A stretch of DNA of 11,060 nt from an uncultured Varibaculum sp. (GTDB taxonomy: Bacteria; Actinomycetota; Actinomycetes; Actinomycetales; Actinomycetaceae): the NCBI GenBank assembly GCA_947253735.1, contig CAMYAU010000049.1:1-11060 (forward strand), in the 5' to 3' direction. Each line of letters starts with the position of its first letter. Position 1 is the first letter of the stretch. Shown here piece after piece: positions 1-5,592 of this stretch. Made by a program: the position numbers and the translations under genes. The notes under the pieces were generated by a model, which was not told the DNA's origin, ran no database searches, and saw only the letters and a program-made list of their open reading frames with translations.

Positions 1-1080
1 AAGAGACGGTCCCTGCGCGGGTGCTCCCGCTTGTCCGTGCGGGGCATTGGGTGGGTAGGGCGGGTAGGACGGATTCGGGACGTAACCATATTGTGGCGGG
101 TATCCACCTTTAGTTGGCGCGCCTGAAATAGGCGATTGAGTAGTACCCGGTACGGGTGGTTGCCCGTTCGGTTTGTGGGGAGTGCCTGGTACGTTTGGGG
201 ATCCAGGGAATGGGGACTGTGCGGGTTGTCCAGAGTTACAGTACATGTAAGGAGACAGTGGGTAGGTGCCGGATCCGGCCGGGTAGGGAGGTAGGTGCTG
301 CTGCTTTTTCTTACGATTGCTCCTGACAATCAGCAGCACAATCACTGCCACAATAATCAGTGCCGCCGGGATAGTAATTCCAAGGATTAGCCCCAACTTT
401 GAGCCATAGCGGTCAGCGGTAAAAGTAAGATATCCGTCATTCCTTTCTAATTTGTCCCGTTCCGTGGATGTTAGCGGCTTATCTAAGCTCCAAGTGCTAC
501 CGGAGATTTTTCCAATATTGGGAGTTACGCTTTTAATTTTTCCCGGAAACGTGTACCGAATAATCCCGAGATTTTCTCGCTTTGCTATTTTGTCTAAATC
601 GCTAGACTGCCCTGAAAATGGAATGTAGTCTTTGAACTCAAGTTCATCTTCATTTTTTATTTTAAGAGCAGGCTCAGAAGTAGTCTTCTTTAATAATTTC
701 TCATCGAACTTACGGCTTATGTCGAGAAAAAATAAAGAACCTCGAAATCTGCAATTATCTACCTTTTGGTTAATTATTCCCGAAGCTCTTTTACTTTCTT
801 GTTCGTATTCTTTAAGGGATTGCTGCTGCTTTGATTTTAGTTTTTCGCATATTTTATTGGAGTCTTCAGTTTCGTATTCCTTGGAAAGTTCTTTTTTCTC
901 ACCTACATAGTAAGAATTTTGAAAGCTGAGGTCTGCGGAAATGGAAAAATCATAGAGGTATTGATCCGCGGCGTGGGCGGGGGTAGCGGGCAGTACGGTA
1001 AACGAAGCTGCCAGCAGTCCCGCCAGCAGACCGCCTGTCAGCAGGTGCGGAAGTCTTTGGGCAAGTAGTGCACGTTTCAT
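1..1080 (-). CDS. Secreted single-pass membrane protein, LppM/DUF3153-like ectodomain with proline-rich tail (partial)
   Basis: The frame is open from ATG at 1080-1078 to the left edge (360 residues, no stop), so the C-terminus is missing. The start is supported by a GAGAGG Shine-Dalgarno on the minus strand (1091-1086). Residues 1-37 form a signal peptide: MKR, a hydrophobic core, then PAHA|AD as a likely signal peptidase I site; there is no lipobox cysteine. Residues 39-226 are a Lys/Glu-rich extracytoplasmic domain. Residues 228-252 are one membrane helix (LGLILGITIPAALIIVAVIV and on), followed by a basic RSNRKKK stop-transfer, so the topology is N-out, C-in. From about 261 the tail is low-complexity Pro/Gly/Tyr/Asn and probably disordered in the cytoplasm. 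YTFPGKI (176-182) followed by GKISGSTWSLD resembles the FPGxV...NGxxxGxTxxW ending of LppM/DUF3153 proteins; that family link is my recollection of a pattern, not a search result. Bases 661-900 are about 34% GC by hand count, well below the neighbours. Function unknown. Confidence 0.85.
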   Translation of the reverse strand, partial: MKRALLAQRLPHLLTGGLLAGLLAASFTVLPATPAHAADQYLYDFSISADLSFQNSYYVGEKKELSKEYETEDSNKICEKLKSKQQQSLKEYEQESKRASGIINQKVDNCRFRGSLFFLDISRKFDEKLLKKTTSEPALKIKNEDELEFKDYIPFSGQSSDLDKIAKRENLGIIRYTFPGKIKSVTPNIGKISGSTWSLDKPLTSTERDKLERNDGYLTFTADRYGSKLGLILGITIPAALIIVAVIVLLIVRSNRKKKQQHLPPYPAGSGTYPLSPYMYCNSGQPAQSPFPGSPNVPGTPHKPNGQPPVPGTTQSPISGAPTKGGYPPQYGYVPNPSYPPYPPNAPHGQAGAPAQGPSL

Positions 1081-1085
1081 GGGAA

Positions 1086-1135
1086 CCTCTCTATTAGTCC
1101 AGCAGCTGGCCTCGATAGTGTTTACCCTGATTATA
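1086..1135 (-). promoter_or_regulatory. Candidate promoter and leader of the minus-strand membrane protein gene
   Basis: Reading the minus strand, a perfect TATAAT lies at 1135-1130. A start of transcription near 1123 would give a leader of about 43 bases ending in the GAGAGG ribosome binding site (1091-1086). The hexamer 17 bases upstream (TAATTT at 1158-1153) is a poor -35. The leader contains an 11-base dyad, CCAGC-A-GCTGG (1099-1109), that could fold just upstream of the ribosome binding site. No experiment supports the start site; the -10 match is the main evidence. Confidence 0.5.
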
Positions 1136-1274
1136 TTCTCTTACTCCTATCCAAATTAGGGTTACGAGATAGCTGCGGGATACTGCGCCTATTGCCCTCC
1201 AAAAACCCCGCGGGAAGTCCCTCACAATAACTCGCCCTCGGAACGCCGCTCGCTACTCTAAAAGCGCTAGCCCC

Positions 1275-1289
1275 TAAACTAGAGGGGTG
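1275..1289 (+). promoter_or_regulatory. Candidate -10 element for a leaderless parE transcript
   Basis: TAAACT at 1275-1280 fits the actinobacterial -10 pattern TANNNT and ends six bases before the GTG start codon at 1287. A transcript driven by it would begin at or next to the GTG. No -35 is visible at 16-18 bases upstream, which is common for such promoters. The AGAGGG at 1281-1286 touches the start codon, so it cannot work as a normally spaced Shine-Dalgarno site. The in-frame TAA at 1275-1277 excludes any earlier start. Leaderless starts of this type are well known in Mycobacterium and other Actinobacteria. Confidence 0.55.
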
Positions 1290-3413
1290 GCACTTAAGAC
1301 GAAATCGGACTACACCGCCCGGCACTTGTCGGTACTAGAAGGACTAGACGCAGTTCGCAAGCGTCCCGGCATGTATATCGGTTCCACCGATCACCGTGGG
1401 CTGATGCATTGCCTGTGGGAAATCATTGACAACTCGGTCGATGAAGCCCTCGAAGGGTACTGTGACCGGATCGAGGTCACTATCGGTGACGATCATTCGG
1501 TATCAGTGTCCGATAACGGCCGCGGCATCCCCGTAGATGAAGTCCCCGGGGTGGGACTATCCGGGGTGGAGGTCGTCTACACCAAACTGCACGCGGGCGG
1601 AAAGTTCGGTACCGGCTCCTATGGAGCTGCGGGTGGCCTGCACGGGGTGGGAGCCTCGGTAGTAAACGCCCTCTCAGCTCGCCTAGATGTGCAGGTAGAT
1701 CGGGGTGGGAAGACTTATCAAATGTCTTTCCTGCGCGGAGAACCCGGAGAGTTCGACGACACCAAATCCCGCACCCCTACCTCGCCATTTAAACCTTTTA
1801 CGAAAGAATCCAAACTGAAAGTAGTAGGGAAAGCCCCCCAGAAGAAAACCGGAACTCGGGTGCGTTTTTGGGCAGATTTCCAAATCTTCCCCAAAACTGC
1901 TTCCACCGGATTCTCTTGGGAACACCTATTAGAACGTGCGCGTCAAACTGCTTTCTTGGTGCCAGGACTGACCATCATTTGCCGCGACGAGCGCCCGGAA
2001 GAACCCCTAGAGGCCTCTTTTAAAGCCGAGGGCGGAACCGAAGACTTTGTAGATTTTCTTGCCCCCGATCAAGCAATCGTAGACACCTGGTGTATCCGTG
2101 ACCAGCGCACCTACAGCGAAACCGTACAACAGTTAGACCAGAAAACTGGACATTTACGTCCCGTCGACGTCGAACGTACCTGCGATATTGATATTGCGCT
2201 ACGCTGGGGCAACGGCTATGACACCGTGGAACGTTCCTTCGTGAACATCGTGGCCACCCCGATGGGAGGAACCCACATTATGGGGTTTGAAAACGCCCTG
2301 GTGCGCGTGCTGCGCAGCCAGATTGATAAAAACAAGAAATCGAAACGCCTAAAACTCAGCCAGAAAGAATCGAAGATCCGAATCGAAAAAGAGGATGTGA
2401 TGGCGGGGCTGACCGCGGTGGTGACCGTGCGGCTGCCCGAACCTCAGTTCGAGGGGCAGACCAAGGAGGTCTTAGGTACTCCCCAAGTGCGCCAGGCTGT
2501 CTCCAGTGCCGTCACCCAGTGGCTAGAAAAGAAGTTCTCTTCCTCTAAACGTGACGATAAACAGCAAGTATTTTCCCTGATGGAAAAGGTAGTAGGGGAG
2601 ATGCGGGCGCGAGTGAGTGCGCGGCATCAAAAAGAGATTTCCCGGCGTAAAAATGCGCTCGAAACTTCCTCTCTGCCAGCAAAACTCGCTGATTGTCGCT
2701 CCAATAAGGTTGAGGATTGCGAACTATTTATCGTGGAGGGTGATTCGGCGCTAGGTACCGCTAAACAGGCACGCTCCGCTGATTTTCAAGCGCTACTGCC
2801 GATTCGCGGAAAAATCCTCAACACCCAAAAAGCCTCGACCTCAGATATGCTGTCTAACGCCGAATGCGCGGCGATTATCCAGGTGATAGGGGCCGGCTCG
2901 GGGCGCAGCTTCGACCTGGACTCTGCCAGGTACGGCAAAGTCATTATGATGACCGACGCCGATGTGGACGGTGCTCATATTCGCACGCTGCTGCTCACCC
3001 TCTTCTTCCGCTATATGCGTCCCTTGATAGCTGCCGGGAGGGTCTATGCGGCAGTACCCCCCTTGCATCGGATTGAAATCCCCGCTCAAGGGCGGAAAAA
3101 GAAAGAAATTATTTATACCTATTCCGAGGACGAGTTACATCAGCGTCTGCGTGCCCTCGCCAAGAGTGGCCGTAAATATAAAGAACCCATCCAGCGTTAT
3201 AAAGGTCTGGGCGAGATGGATGCCTCCCAGTTGGCAGAAACCACGATGCAGCGCGGCAAACGCACTTTGCGGCAAATCACTTTTGCCGATGAAGCTGCCT
3301 TGCAGCAAGCCGAAAATATTTTCGAGCTGCTCATGGGATCGACGGTGGCTCCCCGCCGTGAGTTTATCGTAGCGGGAGCAGATCAACTTGCAGCTGAACA
3401 AATAGATGCGTAA
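1287..3413 (+). CDS. parE: DNA topoisomerase IV subunit B (ParE)
   Basis: ATPase subunit of topoisomerase IV, which with ParC forms the A2B2 enzyme that unlinks replicated chromosomes. The 708 residues are full length. The N-terminal GHKL ATPase shows E45 and N49 (in WEIIDNSVDEAL), D76 (SDNGRGIP), the ATP lid GGLHGVGASVVNALS (116-130) and the transducer lysine in QTKEVLG (391-397). The TOPRIM domain carries E484 (VEGDSALGTAK) and D557/D559/D561 (MTDADVDGAH). The quinolone-region motif PIRGKILNTQKA is at 505-516 and QRYKGLGEMD at 636-645. EGDSALGTAK, rather than EGDSAGGSAK, points to ParE instead of GyrB. The start is GTG at 1287: an in-frame TAA at 1275 rules out an earlier one, and the first residues align with the family start just ahead of ARHLSVLEGL. 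There is no spaced Shine-Dalgarno. An acetyltransferase gene follows after 40 bases in the same direction, probably on the same transcript. Confidence 0.96.
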   Translation: MALKTKSDYTARHLSVLEGLDAVRKRPGMYIGSTDHRGLMHCLWEIIDNSVDEALEGYCDRIEVTIGDDHSVSVSDNGRGIPVDEVPGVGLSGVEVVYTKLHAGGKFGTGSYGAAGGLHGVGASVVNALSARLDVQVDRGGKTYQMSFLRGEPGEFDDTKSRTPTSPFKPFTKESKLKVVGKAPQKKTGTRVRFWADFQIFPKTASTGFSWEHLLERARQTAFLVPGLTIICRDERPEEPLEASFKAEGGTEDFVDFLAPDQAIVDTWCIRDQRTYSETVQQLDQKTGHLRPVDVERTCDIDIALRWGNGYDTVERSFVNIVATPMGGTHIMGFENALVRVLRSQIDKNKKSKRLKLSQKESKIRIEKEDVMAGLTAVVTVRLPEPQFEGQTKEVLGTPQVRQAVSSAVTQWLEKKFSSSKRDDKQQVFSLMEKVVGEMRARVSARHQKEISRRKNALETSSLPAKLADCRSNKVEDCELFIVEGDSALGTAKQARSADFQALLPIRGKILNTQKASTSDMLSNAECAAIIQVIGAGSGRSFDLDSARYGKVIMMTDADVDGAHIRTLLLTLFFRYMRPLIAAGRVYAAVPPLHRIEIPAQGRKKKEIIYTYSEDELHQRLRALAKSGRKYKEPIQRYKGLGEMDASQLAETTMQRGKRTLRQITFADEAALQQAENIFELLMGSTVAPRREFIVAGADQLAAEQIDA

Positions 3414-3453
3414 CGGTTTCGGTTTGCCGCTTGCGCCCCGTTAGGATGAAGAT

Positions 3454-4542
3454 ATGTCAACTCTGCGCGAAAGGTTAGGGAGCCTACCAGCCGCCCCGGT
3501 ACCCCCGGTACACCTGGGGCTATATTGGCGTGCATCGCGCGAAACGGACTCTTGGAAAATCCGGGAATTGATTCACCTTACCGAGCAGCATTCCCATCCG
3601 GCACGTCCTACTTCCGAGGATGAAATTACCCGCTTAACCCAGGCGCTTAGCCATCCGGAACTGCAAGACTGCTTGATCGGACTGGATTCACGCGGCAACC
3701 TGGCAGCTTTCGGATCGGTCACCCTGCAGCCAGATGAAAAAAACTATGCCCGCGCGGACCTGTTCGCAGTTACTGCTGAGCATTGGCGAGGACGCGGAAT
3801 CGGTCGTGCCCTGCTGGCTTGGCAAGACGTGCGGGCCCGGGAACTGATGCTGGGGTACTACGGGCAGGACTATGAACGTCCCGCGCAAATCCGAAACGTG
3901 GTAGATGAGCGCGCCGGAGATCGCCGGATGCTGTATGCAGCTGCCGGTTTCTCTGCTCAACGCACTATCAAAGTTTTTTCTCACCGCTTAGATCCCGCTG
4001 TTCTTACCACCTTAGAAGGAAAATTTCCCACTAAAGATATGCGGATAGTTTCCGCCCGGCGGCTCTCTCCTGACCAATGGGAAGAAATAAAAGCCTTACA
4101 CGAAGCGAATTCTGCGCGGCTCTACGCCGCTAAAGGGGATGCTTCCCGCTGGTGGGGACGGGTAGTAGCTAACCTGGCTCCCGACCTTTCCTTCGCTGCT
4201 ATCTCGATGAGTTCAGGACGGGTACTAGCCTATTGCCTAGTGGTTTACCGGAATCTCTGTCAAAGTAGCTGTCTAGAATCTGAGGGTGCCTCCGAACAAA
4301 TTATTCCGGCGGTAGCAGTAGATATTTTTGGTGATGACCGGCAAAACGCCGATAGCCATGGCGCGGATTTTGCAGTGCTAAAGCAAACCCTGTCCCAGGT
4401 GCTGTTCGCCTGCGCGTCCTCGGGGTATGAACAAGTATTCGCCGAAGATAACTATCCCCAACTTGGGGACCTCTCCCGGGTATGCAGCGATTGTGGTTTT
4501 CAGTTGGCGGGGGCGCGCATGATCTACACGGTGGAGCTGTAA
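3454..4542 (+). CDS. GNAT-family acetyltransferase, two GNAT-like halves (first of a tandem pair)
   Basis: Probable N-acyltransferase of the GNAT superfamily using acetyl-CoA; substrate unknown. The start ATG at 3454 has AGGA (3443-3446) seven bases upstream. The N-terminal half (about 20-180) has a beta strand, AAFGSVTLQPD, then the pyrophosphate-binding loop WRGRGIGRALLAWQ (111-124) with R-G-R-G-I-G at 112-117, and ends with YAAAGFSAQRTIKVFSHRL, a typical GNAT last segment. The C-terminal half (about 197-362) has the same overall pattern (IPAVAVDIF, then VCSDCGFQLAGARMIYTVEL) but lacks the RGxG loop, so it is probably inactive or structural. Six cysteines are concentrated in this half, including CSDC at 344-347, a CxxC of unknown meaning. 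At 362 residues it is about twice a single GNAT domain, like the two-domain MshD, but in MshD the C-terminal domain is the catalytic one. It lies 40 bases after parE and overlaps the next gene by one base. Confidence 0.85.
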   Translation: MSTLRERLGSLPAAPVPPVHLGLYWRASRETDSWKIRELIHLTEQHSHPARPTSEDEITRLTQALSHPELQDCLIGLDSRGNLAAFGSVTLQPDEKNYARADLFAVTAEHWRGRGIGRALLAWQDVRARELMLGYYGQDYERPAQIRNVVDERAGDRRMLYAAAGFSAQRTIKVFSHRLDPAVLTTLEGKFPTKDMRIVSARRLSPDQWEEIKALHEANSARLYAAKGDASRWWGRVVANLAPDLSFAAISMSSGRVLAYCLVVYRNLCQSSCLESEGASEQIIPAVAVDIFGDDRQNADSHGADFAVLKQTLSQVLFACASSGYEQVFAEDNYPQLGDLSRVCSDCGFQLAGARMIYTVEL

Positions 4543-5546
4543 TGGGTTTATCGGAATGGTCATTGCCGGCAGAAAGCGAAAAATTTTCTTGGCGTAAACT
4601 CGGTCCCGATAACGTGGCAGAAATGGGGAGCTTGATCCACCGGATCGAAGAGTTTGATAATCCTCCCTTCCGGACTGCTATTTCTGAGATAGAAGAATTT
4701 TTTGCGGCACCCTCTAGCTGGCGTACTATCGGGGCTTTCGGCTCGGAAAATAACCTAGTTGCCTATGCGCAGGTACGTCCGCGGCTACTATTAAACGAAG
4801 TGGTTTGTGAGGGCGGGGTAGATCCGCGTTATCGCGGTCAAGGACTAGGGCGGGCCTCTATCTCTTGGCAACGGGATCAAGCCCGGTCCCTGTTAAATCA
4901 CTCCCGGCCGGGGCGGGCAGTATTTTACGTGGAAGATATTGACCCGGAACTGTCGCAGCTGCTGGTAGAAGCCGGTTATTCGCAAACTGATTCTTTTGTG
5001 GATGTGTCGCGAGACTTATCTGCTCCGATCGCTGTCCCCAACCTTTCCTATCCTTTCCAGATTGTTGCCTGGGATAAGGAACTAGATGATCTGTTACGGA
5101 AAGCTCTCAACCAGATTTTGGAAGAACGAAAACCGGGTTCGGGATACAGCTCAGAGGATTGGACGACCCGCCGGGGAGCATTTACCCCGGAATGTTCCTT
5201 TGTTGCTTTAGACAAAACCACTGACCGTTCCCAGATCGCTGGTTTTGCGCTTTCTTCTATTTACCGCCAAGATTGGACCGCGGTAGGCAACCGTCAAGGA
5301 TATATTGATTTGCTGGGACTTCTTCCCGGCTGGGAAAATGCAGCTATTTTGAAATCACTGATCGCAGTGGTTCTAATGGCTTTTAAAAAGCAGGGATTCG
5401 CAACTGCTGGAGCACTGCTTCCCGAGGGTGCCGATCCTCTCACACGGCATCTTTTTCTCGAGGCCGGGTTTAAAGTTATCGGTACCTCCACCCAGTACGC
5501 GATCGAGACTCCCGCCTTGAAGCAGCCTGCCGGCTCCAGCAGCTAA
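4542..5546 (+). CDS. GNAT-family acetyltransferase, two GNAT-like halves (second of a tandem pair)
   Basis: The 334-residue product has the same architecture as its upstream neighbour. The N-terminal half contains VVCEGGVDP, then the acetyl-CoA loop YRGQGLGRASISWQ (97-110) with R-G-Q-G-L-G at 98-103, and ends LVEAGYSQTDSFVDVSRDL (141-159). The C-terminal half repeats the pattern as YIDLLGLLPGW (254-264) and FLEAGFKVIGTSTQYAI (305-321), but has no RGxG loop. I chose ATG at 4542, whose A is the last base of the upstream TAA stop (TAATG). GGAG at 4533-4536 lies five bases before it, and this spacing predicts translational coupling with the first acetyltransferase. The frame is also open 60 bases further upstream to an ATG at 4482, but that start would lie deep in the neighbour and has no ribosome site. 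The two proteins align around the loop (IGRALLAWQ versus LGRASISWQ), so they are probably paralogues from a local duplication. Substrate unknown. Confidence 0.85.
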   Translation: MGLSEWSLPAESEKFSWRKLGPDNVAEMGSLIHRIEEFDNPPFRTAISEIEEFFAAPSSWRTIGAFGSENNLVAYAQVRPRLLLNEVVCEGGVDPRYRGQGLGRASISWQRDQARSLLNHSRPGRAVFYVEDIDPELSQLLVEAGYSQTDSFVDVSRDLSAPIAVPNLSYPFQIVAWDKELDDLLRKALNQILEERKPGSGYSSEDWTTRRGAFTPECSFVALDKTTDRSQIAGFALSSIYRQDWTAVGNRQGYIDLLGLLPGWENAAILKSLIAVVLMAFKKQGFATAGALLPEGADPLTRHLFLEAGFKVIGTSTQYAIETPALKQPAGSSS

Positions 5547-5549
5547 TTG

Positions 5550-5583
5550 CCGGCTTTCCGGATATTAGCTACCTGAAAGTAGC
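5550..5583. terminator. Possible weak bidirectional hairpin terminator between convergent genes
   Basis: Two small stem-loops fill the 46-base gap between the stop codons of the second acetyltransferase and parC. One is CCGG-CTTT-CCGG (5550-5561). The other is GCTAC-CTGAAA-GTAGC (5568-5583). Neither is followed by a clear run of T on either strand, so efficient intrinsic termination is doubtful. Position between convergent genes is the main reason to list it. Confidence 0.3.
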
Positions 5584-5592
5584 GCCTTAAAG

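Noticed and set aside
1..300. Tandem repeat in the coding sequence of the proline-rich tail.
   Set aside because: Pro/Gly/Tyr motifs recur (YPP, PGT) but with irregular spacing and no regular repeat unit at the DNA level.
632..910. Plus-strand open frame of 92 residues.
   Set aside because: It lies antisense inside the membrane protein gene, in its AT-rich part, and its Ser/Phe-rich translation is what antisense reading of Lys/Glu codons gives; no ribosome site.
3454..5546. Mycothiol synthase (MshD) as identity of the double-GNAT proteins.
   Set aside because: MshD keeps its functional acetyl-CoA site in the C-terminal domain, whereas here the canonical loop is N-terminal in both proteins; I also cannot recognise MshD-specific motifs.
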